Source: Orientia tsutsugamushi (lineage in GTDB: Bacteria > Pseudomonadota > Alphaproteobacteria > Rickettsiales > Rickettsiaceae). Taken from it: a stretch of 64,000 bases of DNA. The first letter of the stretch is position 1. Each line of letters begins with the position of its first letter. Below the pieces are notes generated by a model, which saw only the letters and a list, made by a program, of their open reading frames with translations, did not search any database and was not told the origin of the DNA. The stretch is taken from contig NZ_LS398548.1 of NCBI RefSeq assembly GCF_900327275.1, positions 1,798,001 to 1,862,000 on the forward strand, in the 5' to 3' direction. The translations under genes and the position numbers were made by a program. Positions 10,683-20,435 of this stretch are shown piece after piece.

Positions 10683-11404
10683 CTAGTCTCCAATTTATGA
10701 TAATATCTATCGATTGCTAGAATATTGTCGATAATTTTATTCTCAGAGATTATGCCTCTAGCTACTGAATATATTTTTTTACCATCGCTAGCTACTAGAT
10801 ATAATACAGGTACAATATGCTTAGGATTTAGTTTATTAAGCAACTCATTATTCTTACTGACAGCTAGCAACTGAAATGCATATTTATTAGCAAAGCCCTG
10901 AACAATAGGCATAAAGGCCTTACAGAGCAAGCAATCTTCTTTAACTTGCAGAATCAAGCCCCAGTTTTTAGCAATGTTTTTGAGTTTTAAGTCGTTTTTC
11001 TGCTCTGATTTTTCTTGATATAGCTTTCTATGTAAGCTATTAGATGGCTCATGAGCATTAATCAGTTGATAATCAAGTAGAGTAGCTAATTGCCACATAG
11101 TAGCAAACTTATGAGCCTTCTCCATGATTTGCTTCTGTAGCCTTTGAGCTGTAATCACATTTTCGAGCGTTGGATTATCAAGCGCTATACGCTGAGCTCG
11201 ATTAAATTGCTCCTTTAATTCCTCGATTCTATGGTCATGAGCCCTACATATCAACTTAGAACTAGATTCAGTAAGCTCATGACCATGTTTATCATTGTAC
11301 CATAAAAACCCTGTTGGCAAAGAGTTAGCAGTAGCTAATTCCATCGACAAGTAACCAAATAGCGCTATTATTACCGATAAGTGTATTGCATTCATTGATC
11401 TCAA
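10679..11404 (-). CDS. traF: TraF, thioredoxin-like conjugation protein
   Basis: 241 residues, intact. Signal peptide at 1-27, then the TraF hallmark GFLWYNDK, a helical middle, and a thioredoxin-like domain with a C-x-x-C (C158-LL-C161). In F-type systems TraF helps fold or stabilise disulphide-bonded periplasmic partners such as TraH, TraU and TraN. It is followed by traH with a 4-base overlap. Upstream it is separated from traN by about 5.7 kb of cargo, an arrangement not normal for the operon. Confidence 0.85.
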   Translation of the reverse strand: MRSMNAIHLSVIIALFGYLSMELATANSLPTGFLWYNDKHGHELTESSSKLICRAHDHRIEELKEQFNRAQRIALDNPTLENVITAQRLQKQIMEKAHKFATMWQLATLLDYQLINAHEPSNSLHRKLYQEKSEQKNDLKLKNIAKNWGLILQVKEDCLLCKAFMPIVQGFANKYAFQLLAVSKNNELLNKLNPKHIVPVLYLVASDGKKIYSVARGIISENKIIDNILAIDRYYHKLETR

Positions 11405-11406
11405 TC

Positions 11407-11538
11407 CTAAGGAACTCCACTATCATAGTTCATCCACCATTGATCTTCAGCATTTACTATTTCTGCAGTATCTTTTTTTGAAACAGGTAAAAGATAATCT
11501 TCAATATTTTTTATATGATTTTTAAAAAATATTCTCAT
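11407..11538 (-). CDS. small ORF (43 aa) between Panacea gene and traF
   Basis: ATG at 11538 lies inside the end of the Panacea-domain gene in another frame (17-base overlap); the stop at 11407-11409 is 2 bases before the traF start. It contains IEDYLLPVSKKDTAEIV and DQWWMNYDSGVP. It may be a translationally coupled small protein, or the true C terminus of the upstream gene after a frameshift. I do not recognise it. The tight packing argues against chance. Confidence 0.45.
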   Translation of the reverse strand: MRIFFKNHIKNIEDYLLPVSKKDTAEIVNAEDQWWMNYDSGVP

Positions 11539-11968
11539 CTCTTTTTTTAGTAATCGCACGGCTAGGGCGTATAATGGCTTGTTGCCAAATAGAATGCAAA
11601 TGTGTTAAGTCACGCAAATAAGATGCTGTATGTTCACCATAAGAAGAATATATTTTATAAATTAACTCTTTTTGTTGATTAGTATAAATACTGAAATCTA
11701 TTTCTCCTGGAGCAGGAATTGCATTAGCTTCAAAGCCGCCAAATATCGAACGTAAATGACGTACTACATGCCCATTTTCCAAAGCTTCAATATCTTCTTT
11801 AAAAAGAGGCTTATCAAATAAAGCTAGATGCACACCTTGGGCAAAATACACTAATTTTTGCAGTTTCAATTGAGTTATTACATCTCCTGCTTCTCTATCA
11901 ACCAATACCAGAAAATAGCTAGCAACATCAAAACAACTCAATAACTCACCCTTTTGTTGTATAGTCAT
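11522..11968 (-). CDS. Panacea/SocA-domain (DUF4065) protein, antitoxin-like
   Basis: 148 residues. It has the DUF4065 pattern: KLQKLVYFAQGVHLALFDKP (about 36-55), then EDIEALENGHVV and an acidic/aromatic tail with LRDLTHLHSIW. Panacea domains act as antitoxins, usually next to a variable toxin gene, and some members are proteolytic adaptors. No recognisable toxin lies next to it; only a 43-residue overlapping ORF follows. It sits at the traF-side edge of the cargo inserted into the tra operon. Antitoxin function is inferred from family only. Confidence 0.8.
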   Translation of the reverse strand: MTIQQKGELLSCFDVASYFLVLVDREAGDVITQLKLQKLVYFAQGVHLALFDKPLFKEDIEALENGHVVRHLRSIFGGFEANAIPAPGEIDFSIYTNQQKELIYKIYSSYGEHTASYLRDLTHLHSIWQQAIIRPSRAITKKRDENIF

Positions 11969-12077
11969 GATTTTATTATTATATCTTATGACTATTTTAT
12001 AACAATTTGTATCACAAATAAATCATGATAATGCCTTATAATACCTGCTTATTACAGATATCATTTAAAAATCAAGA

Positions 12078-12974
12078 TTACTTTATAATACCTGCAATTT
12101 CTTGTTTGAGTATATTTATTAACTTATATGCTTCTACCTTATTAGGATCATATTTAATAGCTAGATTACAACTTTCTATTGCTTCTTGATATTGCCCTAG
12201 TTCATATAAACAAACTCCTTTATAAAAATAAGCATCTCCATAATTAGGATTATACTTAATAGCTAGATTATAACTTTCTATTGCTTCTTGATATTGTCCT
12301 AATTCATCTAAACAAATCCCTTTATTATTATATGCTTTTGCATCATTAGTATTATACTTAATAGCTAGATTATAACTTTCTATTGCTTCTTGATATTGTC
12401 CTAATTTGTCTAAACAAACTCCTTTATTATAATAAGCATCTCCATAATTAGGATTATACTTAATAGCTAGATTATAATTTTCTATTGCTTCTTGAAATTG
12501 TCCTAATTTGCCTAAACAAACTCCTTTATTATTGTATGCTTTTGCATCATTAGTATTATACTTAATAGCTAGATTATAACTTTCTATTGCTTCTTGATAT
12601 TGTCATAATTCGAGTAAACAAATTCCTTTATTATAATAAGCTTCTGCATCATTAGGATTATACTTAATAGCTAGATTATAATTTTCTATTGCTTCTTGAT
12701 ATTGTCCTAATTTATCTAAACAAATTCCTTTATTATAATAAGCTTCTGAATAATTAGCTTTGTACTTAATAGCCGAATCAAAATTTTCTATTGCTTCTTG
12801 ATATTTGTTTAACTTAAGAAATGAAATTCCAACATAAAAATGTTTTTCTGCTAACATAGCTTTATCCCGAATTAATTTCTGTTGTACAGGTTGATTGTTG
12901 TTTCGTTTTGATGCAATGGTTGTATTTAACAGTGTTAATAATAAAACAGCTGTTATATATTTTACAAATTTCAT
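12078..12974 (-). pseudogene. secreted TPR-repeat protein with premature TGA
   Basis: Start at 12974: signal peptide (MKFVKYITAVLLLTLL), then tandem 34-residue TPR units whose consensus is AYYNKGICLDKLGQYQEAIE plus NYNLAIKYNPND. The 123-residue frame ends at a TGA (12603-12605) where neighbouring units have Gly in LGQYQEA. The same frame then stays open to TAA at 12078-12080, giving about seven full units plus a partial one (298 codons). The 102-bp units are nearly identical in DNA, so copy number is probably variable. TPR proteins of Orientia are known or suspected to bind host factors; that role is inferred here. Read-through or a one-base reversion would restore the whole protein. Confidence 0.75.
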
Positions 12975-13206
12975 ATGATTATTAATTACCCTTTAAATTT
13001 TTGATTAGCTACTGAACACCAAATAATTACTAAATTATAGGTGTTACAATTAATCCTTCTTTTATATTTTTTTTCAGTCTTATCAATAATACTATCAGAA
13101 ATTCTATTAATATTCTTTATTTTTTTATTATTACAACCAGTTATAACAAATTATATTGCATTAAATATGTGTGATTTTCTATAGGTAAAAGCATTGATAT
13201 AAAGTC

Positions 13207-13322
13207 AATAGATACCGTGTTAAAAATCAAGAAAAGAAATAATAATTTTATAAAAAAGATGTAAGTTTTTATAAAATTATTATTTTTGCTGGATTGAAAG
13301 ATTGGGATTAAAATAGAATTAT
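13207..13322. repeat. duplicate of the IS110 3' end, with 19-bp-stem hairpin
   Basis: Nearly identical to 15851-15965, the end of the IS110-type transposase gene. It includes a perfect hairpin: arms 13238-13256 and 13266-13284, 9-base loop. With the intact IS110 end it brackets the ankyrin gene as a direct repeat. Otherwise 12975-13460 holds no gene. Confidence 0.8.
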
Positions 13323-13390
13323 AGTCATTTACAATGAGGATTGAGCATAGAAAAAAGAGATAATAGCATCATAAGATTTAGCAAAATGAG
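13322..13390. mobile_element. fragment of an IS630-like element end
   Basis: Begins TAGTCATTTACAATGAGG and matches, inverted, the right end of the remnant at 60933-61160, including GAGCATAGAAAAAA. Only the terminal ~70 bp remain. Confidence 0.6.
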
Positions 13391-13460
13391 TAAAATGAAA
13401 TATTACTGTGACATAGATACTCTATTCGAAAAGTATATAACATAACTGTTTTATACTGGT

Positions 13461-15749
13461 TCAGCTATTATAATGCTGTTCATGCTCCATCGTGCCACTG
13501 AAGTCGCAGCCAACGTCGTCGTCATCGCTGCTAAGACTTGCTTCTGTGCTCTCATCATCAGGCAGCAGTTGCTCTGGCCACATGGTCATATATTCCTCCG
13601 GAATTTTACCAGCATTGTTAGTTGGAACATTTTGTAGAATATCATTATTACTGTCAAGCTTTTGCAAGAGGCGGTTAAGCGATCCTAGCATTGCAATAAT
13701 ATGTATTGGAGTACTGCCATTAAGTTTATCTTGTATGATGTAACTTGCTTCTAATTCAATTAATGTAATCATTGAATCAATATCTGAAACACCAGCTGAT
13801 ATATGCATGGCTGTTTCCCCAATACGATTAACTGCAGAATGAATTGCCCCATTCTCAACCAACACATGCATGACATTGCAATTTTTAAATGCAGCAGCAA
13901 TATGCAAAGGTGTATATTGTGTATGTTGATGATCACTTATTGCTGTCAGTTTAGCTATTGACGTTCTGTCATTGGTTAACACCGCATCTGTTATCATCTG
14001 GTCTGTAATTTCCGTTTTCCCAGTAACTGGCTTATTCACGTCTGCGCCTAGCTTTATCAATAGATCTACAGCTTCATTGAAACACCATTGTATAGCTCTA
14101 TGTAATGGAGTATATCCACCACAATCTACAGAGTTTACATCAATATACCTAGCTAAGAAATCGATTGTTTTTAATTTACCTCGCACGCCATACTTTTCGA
14201 ACATGGGATGCAAAACTGCGTAATGCAATGCTGTTTGCCCATCATTAGTTTTTACGACTGGGTTTGCATGACATGATAACACCAAGTGTTTTACTACTTC
14301 AAATACACCAGATTTTGCGGCAGTAAAAATCACTGGTATATCTGATTCATCGTATACATTAACATCAGCATGATGACATGTTACGAGGTATTCAATATTG
14401 CGTATGTTCCCAGATTCTACAGCCTCCATAAGCCTTGCTTGTGGATTACTAATACTAATAGTGCGATCGAATACAGACATATCATAGTCGCCTGATGCCA
14501 TCATTAATTCTAAGTCTGTATTATCTTCTTCACACGAATCTTCATTTGACGAATTTTCATTGGTAACTGATGCTCCAGCTGCAATTAATATATTAGCTAT
14601 TTTGGGATTACGTTTACATATAGCAGTACGTAGTAGGCTTCCATCTTCATATGATGTCTCATTGACATCAGCTCCAGCTACAATTAATGCTCTCAGCATG
14701 AAGGCTTGATCTGTGTATTCTTGATTTATGTCTTTTATGTCTTTTATGCCTTTCGTTTCCAATACTAGACGCATAGGAGAGCATTTGTGACCATTTAATT
14801 GATTAGGATTTATATTATATGTGCCTCTTGCAGCTAACAATTCAATAAAGCTATCAATAGATCTACTTTGTATTGCATCGTGCAAAGGCCATTTATTTGA
14901 CAATTGGAATAAGGGTGCCAGTGATCGCTCCAGTCCTGCAACACGTAATAATTCCGGTATTTTAGTATCACGACCTTCGTACGACTGTGCTAACTTTACA
15001 TGATAATCTGCTTCATCGTCTGTGTAATCAAGCAGAGTTACATGTCTCAGCAACTCGACAACTACGTCAACATAGTTACCAGTTATTGCATGACACAGAG
15101 GTGTATCCAGCTTCCCTTTTATCAGCTTTCCTTTTATGTTTGCACCATGATCGATTAAAACCCTCATAACATCTGGAGATTGCACATAGTGCGTTGGTAG
15201 CAAAGAACTGTTGTTTAGAATATTTACATTAGCACCGCTGTTTATCCACAAAAGCGCAATTTTAGGAGCTGCACTAAATAACGCAATATGCAGTGGTGTA
15301 TCTCCTTTGTTGTTCTGAATATTAATATCAACATCTGTCCCACTCGTTAGTAATGTTCTCGCAGAGTCAAAGTGCACATCTCCACTATCTGACAACATAT
15401 GTGCAGCTGTATTAGAAGAATGCCTGCTCATAACATTAACAGGCACACCAGCTCTAATTAGGAGATACAATACTACTGGCAAGTATTGCTGATCTATCCA
15501 CGCTATTGCGGCATGTATTGTAGTGCGACCACTCTCGGTTATCCTTGTTGAGCTCTCTGGATCAATATGAATCCTAGATACCAAGTTTTCAATATCATGA
15601 ATATTACGACAATAGCGTATTAAATCAAATATACTATCATCACTATCATCACTATCACTACTTTTTCCTGAATTGCTACTACTTCCTGAATTTATACTTG
15701 ATTCAATATCACTGTCATCAGTGTCATCAGTGTCATCACTGTTGCGCAT
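13461..15749 (-). CDS. large ankyrin-repeat protein
   Basis: 762 residues, intact. The N terminus is an acidic Asp/Ser low-complexity region (residues 4-40). About 10-14 ankyrin units follow across residues 70-700, with motifs such as GDTPLHIALFSA, DGQTALHYAV, GGYTPLHRAIQW and QYTPLHIAAAF. The C terminus is again acidic (SSDDDD). No clear C-terminal F-box or PRANC motif is visible; the segment GKIPEEYMTMWPEQLLP is the only candidate. Orientia ankyrin proteins are type I secretion effectors that bind host proteins; that is an expectation here, not shown. The gene is bracketed by direct repeats of the IS110 end and may have been moved with it. Confidence 0.85.
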   Translation of the reverse strand: MRNSDDTDDTDDSDIESSINSGSSSNSGKSSDSDDSDDSIFDLIRYCRNIHDIENLVSRIHIDPESSTRITESGRTTIHAAIAWIDQQYLPVVLYLLIRAGVPVNVMSRHSSNTAAHMLSDSGDVHFDSARTLLTSGTDVDINIQNNKGDTPLHIALFSAAPKIALLWINSGANVNILNNSSLLPTHYVQSPDVMRVLIDHGANIKGKLIKGKLDTPLCHAITGNYVDVVVELLRHVTLLDYTDDEADYHVKLAQSYEGRDTKIPELLRVAGLERSLAPLFQLSNKWPLHDAIQSRSIDSFIELLAARGTYNINPNQLNGHKCSPMRLVLETKGIKDIKDINQEYTDQAFMLRALIVAGADVNETSYEDGSLLRTAICKRNPKIANILIAAGASVTNENSSNEDSCEEDNTDLELMMASGDYDMSVFDRTISISNPQARLMEAVESGNIRNIEYLVTCHHADVNVYDESDIPVIFTAAKSGVFEVVKHLVLSCHANPVVKTNDGQTALHYAVLHPMFEKYGVRGKLKTIDFLARYIDVNSVDCGGYTPLHRAIQWCFNEAVDLLIKLGADVNKPVTGKTEITDQMITDAVLTNDRTSIAKLTAISDHQHTQYTPLHIAAAFKNCNVMHVLVENGAIHSAVNRIGETAMHISAGVSDIDSMITLIELEASYIIQDKLNGSTPIHIIAMLGSLNRLLQKLDSNNDILQNVPTNNAGKIPEEYMTMWPEQLLPDDESTEASLSSDDDDVGCDFSGTMEHEQHYNS

Positions 15750-15879
15750 AATGTATCCACCTCACTATAATTGTAAATTTAGTGTTCAAGCGTACAAGGT
15801 TTTATTATTCATTGCAATAGCTAATTTCTTACTATCATTAAAAATTTGAATAGATACCGTGATAAGAATCAAGAAAAGA

Positions 15880-15926
15880 AATAATAATTTTATAAAAAAG
15901 ATGTAAGTTTTTATAAAATTATTATT
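15880..15926. terminator. 19-bp hairpin at the IS110 transposase end
   Basis: Arms 15880-15898 and 15908-15926 are perfect complements, with a 9-base loop. The right arm overlaps the transposase stop. The arms are nearly all A/T, so this is either a terminator-like structure or part of the IS110 end. Confidence 0.55.
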
Positions 15927-16347
15927 TCTGATTGATTAAAACATTAGGATTAAAAGGAGAATTATGCTTTAAAACACCATAAATGATATGTAATAACTTA
16001 CGCATAGCGGCAATAAGGATAAGCATTTTGGGTTTGCCAGTATCAGACAAACGTTGAGAAAATTGCTTGATAATACAATTATGTCTTAAGGCAGACATAG
16101 CAGGCATATAAAAAGACTTACGTAGATCTGAATTACCAGTTCTAGAGATTCTACTAGCACCCCGCACGGAACTGCCAGATTGACGATGCTTAGGATTAAG
16201 ACCTACAAAAGCTACAACTTGTTTAGCAGAACTAAATTTCTCAATATCTGCTAAAAAAGCAAGAACTACAGCCTGTGTTTTTGCTCCTATGCCTGGTATT
16301 GACTCAAGCCTTATTATGAAGATCTGTGTTATTTTTAATATGGTCAT
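15922..16347 (-). pseudogene. IS110 transposase, C-terminal piece
   Basis: Contains the Transposase_20 signature LESIPGIGAKTQAVVLAFL, then VVAFVGLNPKHRQSGSS and SDLRKSFYMPAMSA, including the serine region typical of IS110. It overlaps the N-terminal piece in another frame; the native junction lies around 16310-16330. A degenerate copy of the same region occurs at 44893-45156. Confidence 0.85.
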
Positions 16348-16885
16348 TGATTAGTTGTTCAATTTCTTTAATTTGCGTTTCAAGAAATTCAATATGCATT
16401 TGAATATTATTAGCAATTGCTTTAGAAGCTCCTTCTAATCTATTTGTTTCTTGTGTTTTATGCTTAATTAAAACATTCAGGCGATTAACTAGCTGCTGTA
16501 GTTCTTGAATATAAAGAGGCTGTGGATACCATGCTTCCGGTTTCATTGCTTTGCAAAAATCTGCTATTAATACACTGTCTGCTTTATCTGTTTTTGTACG
16601 ACTAAGTTTACTCATTGCAAAACCTTTAATACGGGCAGGATTTACTACGCTTACTTTATAACCATAATCGTACAGATATTTAGCTAAATTTTTCCAGTAG
16701 ATACCTGTTGCTTCCATACAAACATGTCCAGTTCCTCTGCTTTTTAACCATGTTACTAATTTGTTAAACCCTTCAGAATTATTATTAAATTTTCTTGTTT
16801 GAACTTTATTATTAATTAACACAGCTGCATCAAATGTCTCTTTAGAAACGTCAATTCCTACAATTATACTATTCATAATCACCAA
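16304..16885 (-). pseudogene. IS110 transposase, N-terminal DEDD piece
   Basis: 193 residues with the DEDD (RuvC-like) domain: IIVGIDVSKETFDAAV (first Asp), CMEATGIYWKNLAKYL (Glu), and SRTKTDKADSVLIADF (last two Asp). It ends DLHNKA by frameshift before the C-terminal domain. The catalytic tetrad appears intact, so only the frame is broken. Confidence 0.85.
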
Positions 16886-17106
16886 ATTTTATGTTAAATA
16901 TCTCAAAACCAACCTTGTAAATACAGGCTTTTTGCCTAAGAATACCGTCCGGTTTTTAATTAAAAAAGCTAGTTACTTATCTATAGAACAGGCTATTAGC
17001 CTTAGGAACGCTACTGTATACTAGCTTTCTTTTGTGCTATTGCTATAATCTTTTATTTTATTGCAATTTCACTTATTTTTATCATACAAGGAACTAGCTA
17101 TAGTAT

Positions 17107-18798
17107 TTAATGACGACTTTGTTGCATACGATGAACTTTATCTTTGATTCCTGCAATAATGTCTTTGTTCATGCTGTTTTGAGCCTTAGTGAGTATATCA
17201 CCAAATAGTTCATCCATATTGATTTTAGTGAAATCAACTTTTTATAATTCCTTAACAGTAAGGCCTCTACAATTTGGACATTCAGGTGTTCCAAAGTCTA
17301 TTTTTAGCTGTTTTCTTGCTTCTTCCTGAAAAATTCTAGCAAGTTTCGACTGAAAGCAGCAATAAGTAGACTTTCTAGCTAAGCAAATACCTAATATCGG
17401 AATTCTTGAAGAACAGTAGGTTCCAATATAGTAGCAGTAACCTTTTTTTCTATATAGAGCTAATTCTTGTTCCTTAGATTTGCATTGTGATAAGCCTATA
17501 TCACGCCCCCAGCCAGTCATTGAAGAGCAGCAATTCAAAAAACTAAATACATCTTTTTTGCATTTGCGATGTTTTCCTGAAAATACAGAAACAGGATTTG
17601 TTTTAATGTCTTTGCTCATCTGATTTAGCATCGCTATATGAGCTACTTTAGCTATATCCCTGTTTGGTATAATAGTTGGAGTATTGCAATTGCCTCCTAA
17701 ACAAAAGATTGAGTTATTACGCAATGATGAGTGTAGCATTGTTTGCTTCTCAGTTGAACAGCTATAATCGTGCTGCCATAGTAAACAAATATTTGCTACT
17801 GATTTTTGGCAAGTGCTGTTTTTTAATTCGCAATTTTGAATTTTAAGGTGTTTGCAACCATCTTTTGGATCGCTAGTACAAGAAAAAACAATCTTTTGTT
17901 TCCAATATGGACGATTGACTTTAAACTTGTCAAAAAATACTCTATCACCACCATCATAGTTGATTCTATTGACCTCATAGCATTCGTTACTTTCTGTTAA
18001 TTGCTCAAGTTCAGGGTTTAAAACTTTCCAATATTCTGCTACTTTCCTTAGTTCTTGAGTCTTATCTCTGTAGTCATAGTGAAGTATACATATTTTTTCA
18101 TTTACTTCTAATAACAAATTTCTACCAACATGGTGTATAGATGCACCAAGCCTATTAGCAATAGCCCATTTCATTTGTTTTACAATTGCTTCGGGATCAT
18201 CTGCTAGGCAGTATACTTGCGCATCTAATTCATCATCATAGACATCGCTACGACTATTAATCCAATTACTATGATTCTCCTTTATTTCTTCTGTTGCAAA
18301 TTCCATTTGCCGGCTTTGCCATGGAAGCCATACATTCTCTAATTTGCACTCAACGTTTAATTCTCGAATAAGTTCAATATTGAACTTACTGCCTTCAGTA
18401 CAACTTTGAATAATTTCAGTATTAATTTTACTTGTCTGAGTTACGAAGTTACTGCTATCAAGGGCACTTAAAGGATCAGATTCAATTCTCATTGAATTAG
18501 CTATCATATAATTTTGATCGTTGATATTATGTTGAGTTAAGGCATTGTTTTTACTGTTTTCAGCTTGAAATAACATTGCCCCACTTTCTGTACTAAGCTG
18601 ATTACGGCCATGGTAGGTTAAATCTTCATCATTATTAGGATAATTAACATTACTACCTTGATGAAATAATTCTTGTGTATTTGAAGAATTTCCAAGATTT
18701 ACATTATAGTTGCTAGCTTCATTATAACTGCTTTGCATTGAAGCTAAACAACAATTGATGTTCAATATTATCAAAACTAGTACTATAAGTTGCTTCAT
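17107..18798 (-). pseudogene. traN: TraN, outer-membrane mating-pair protein, with late stop codon
   Basis: 518 residues to a TAA at 17242-17244. The same frame continues through FTKINMDELFGDILTK and ends at 17107, so the native protein was about 562 residues. Signal peptide MKQLIVLVLIILNINCCLAS, then a cysteine-rich body (over 25 Cys, e.g. SCTSDPKDGCKHLKIQNC) typical of TraN. In F-type systems TraN is an outer-membrane adhesin stabilising mating pairs. It starts 4 bases inside the trbC end. Loss of only the last ~44 residues may be tolerated. Near-identical to the truncated copy B gene at 42115-43563. Confidence 0.8.
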
Positions 18799-19190
18799 GG
18801 AGTATTCTCATTCATAATTTCTAATGCTGTTGCTAAAGGAATATGGCCAGTTAATTTCTTGGTTAATCCTCTTTTTTCATCATCTATTACTATCACTGGT
18901 ACAACATCAACCTTATATTTCTCAAACAAGCTAGGATCTATATCGAAGCTAATATCAAGCTCCATAGTTTTATTCTTTGTTTGTGTAAATGAGTTATTAA
19001 TTAACCCACGCATAACTAATTGAGCTCCGACCTTTTGAGACTCAGCAAAATAGCTTTTTAAAGCCTCATCACTCATTGAAAATGAGACAAAAATAAAAGT
19101 TTTTTGCTTGTCCAAAAAAAAAGCATTAGCATTATTAACAAATAATAAAACCATCAACATCATTACTCGTATAACCATATTCCTCTCCAA
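18795..19190 (-). CDS. trbC: TrbC (F-type), periplasmic pilus assembly protein
   Basis: 131 residues. Signal peptide (MVIRVMMLMVLLFVNNANA), then the TrbC pattern TFIFVSFSMSDEALKSYF, GAQLVMRGL and DVVPVIVIDD. In the family TrbC works with TraW in pilus extension; in some systems the two are fused. It lies between traU and traN, the standard F-type order. Intact; copy B (43560-43955) differs at only a few residues. Confidence 0.85.
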   Translation of the reverse strand: MERNMVIRVMMLMVLLFVNNANAFFLDKQKTFIFVSFSMSDEALKSYFAESQKVGAQLVMRGLINNSFTQTKNKTMELDISFDIDPSLFEKYKVDVVPVIVIDDEKRGLTKKLTGHIPLATALEIMNENTP

Positions 19191-19200
19191 GCTTTATAAA

Positions 19201-20178
19201 TCAAAGCAAACAACAATCTCTTTTTCGCCAAATCAAGTAACCAAAATCTTCACCATTAACTGGAAATTCTCTGCCGGCTTGCCATGTAGCTTCTGTTTGA
19301 CCTATGCTCTTGCAGGATTTTGTTTCTGGAATTGGATAAGTCATTTGTAGTCGATATTGGCTTTTCTTGATGATAGGCATAGGATACTTACCACATAGGC
19401 CTTTATAACCATAATATCCCCATAACATCAGTTGCCTATGCATCTTAGCCATAAATTTACTTACCATTAATACAGATGTTCCAACTCCACCATTATGCGC
19501 TGCAGCTGTTCCAGTAAAAGGGTAAAGCATTCCTTGACATCCAGCACACCAAAAAGCATAATCACTTGCTAATAAACCAGCGCTACAACTCATGCAATCA
19601 GCTATACATGCTTGATAAGCAGCTACATTTTGAAACAACAACGTTTCTGGATTTAAAATCGCAGATTTAGCATCATCACTCCATAATGGATCAAACTCTG
19701 TTAAATATGCTATATCGACTGCAGCCATTTCCAGACAAATAAAATCAAGCAAAATTTCCAGCCAGTAAATCACGGGATAGACATACCAATGAATGTGGTA
19801 AAAAGCACTTCCTTCAGCCTCATCTTTCATGCCTTTTTGAGTAGCAGTTCCAAATGACAAACCTCCAAGACTTACCATACACATTGGTGACTTTGTAACG
19901 TCTACAAGGCGTACTGGCTCCCAAAATCCTACCGGAATACCAGGTATAGGCACTGGAATCCCTGGCTTAGGACAAAGACATATAAGTCTACCAGAAGCAT
20001 TAGTATCAGGCATTGAACTACTTACTACCTTAAATCCAGCTATAGTAATTGGAAACAAGCACTTCCAACACACATCTGTTATAGGATTTACAAATCTTCC
20101 AACACATCCAGCAGCTGCATAACAGTTATTAGCTGTTATAGACATTACTATCGCAAACAAAATTACCAGTTCCTTCAC
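19201..20178 (-). CDS. traU: TraU, periplasmic conjugation protein
   Basis: 325 residues, GTG start at 20178 directly abutting the TGA of a 57-residue ORF. Signal peptide 1-21, then the TraU pattern: GRFVNPITDVCWKCLFPI, GFWEPVRLVDVTKSPMCMVS, many conserved cysteines, and LMLWGYYGYKGLCGKYPMP. In F, TraU is needed for DNA transfer more than for pili. Intact. The copy B gene has lost its first ~90 residues. Confidence 0.9.
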   Translation of the reverse strand: MKELVILFAIVMSITANNCYAAAGCVGRFVNPITDVCWKCLFPITIAGFKVVSSSMPDTNASGRLICLCPKPGIPVPIPGIPVGFWEPVRLVDVTKSPMCMVSLGGLSFGTATQKGMKDEAEGSAFYHIHWYVYPVIYWLEILLDFICLEMAAVDIAYLTEFDPLWSDDAKSAILNPETLLFQNVAAYQACIADCMSCSAGLLASDYAFWCAGCQGMLYPFTGTAAAHNGGVGTSVLMVSKFMAKMHRQLMLWGYYGYKGLCGKYPMPIIKKSQYRLQMTYPIPETKSCKSIGQTEATWQAGREFPVNGEDFGYLIWRKRDCCLL

Positions 20179-20352
20179 TCACTTTGCTTGCATTGATGAA
20201 ATTTTACGAAGAAGTTTTGGATATCTATTTCCTGGAATTAAATATAAAGTTTCACCACCTGGATTTACTATCTCTTGTATTTCACCTCGTAGCGTATTAT
20301 TAACTATTTTAACTAGATCTTGTTCTAATTGCTGCAATTTCCAACTTTTCAT
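20179..20352 (-). CDS. small ORF (57 aa) between traW and traU
   Basis: ATG at 20352 preceded by AGAAGG at good spacing; TGA (20181-20179) abuts the GTG start of traU. The protein begins MKSWKLQQLEQDLVKIVNN and contains GGETLYLIPGNRYPKLLRK. No signal peptide or membrane segment. The good ribosome site and exact abutment suggest a real, translationally coupled gene. I do not recognise it. Confidence 0.6.
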   Translation of the reverse strand: MKSWKLQQLEQDLVKIVNNTLRGEIQEIVNPGGETLYLIPGNRYPKLLRKISSMQAK

Positions 20353-20435
20353 ATAAAACCTTCTTTTAAGTTGAATTTAGTAGTATATTGAGTTATACTA
20401 TTTACAGCGTACCTCCATCGTACGTTACATGCTTT

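Larger units (their letters stand above)
15851..16900 (-). mobile_element. IS110-family element (transposase frameshifted)
   Basis: Includes both transposase pieces and the hairpin end duplicated at 13.2 kb. IS110 elements lack long inverted repeats and keep recombination sites in their non-coding ends, so exact limits cannot be set from sequence alone. The 200 bp to its right (16886-17106) carry no gene and may hold the left non-coding end. Confidence 0.7.

Noticed and set aside
12120-12600. A tandem DNA repeat array with ~102-bp period as a non-coding satellite
   Set aside because: The period is 34 codons and translates as TPR units in the frame of the upstream gene.
13492-15169. Open frames of 60-83 codons on the + strand opposite the large ankyrin gene
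   Set aside because: They are antisense shadows of a well-supported repeat gene, with no ribosome sites or family resemblance.
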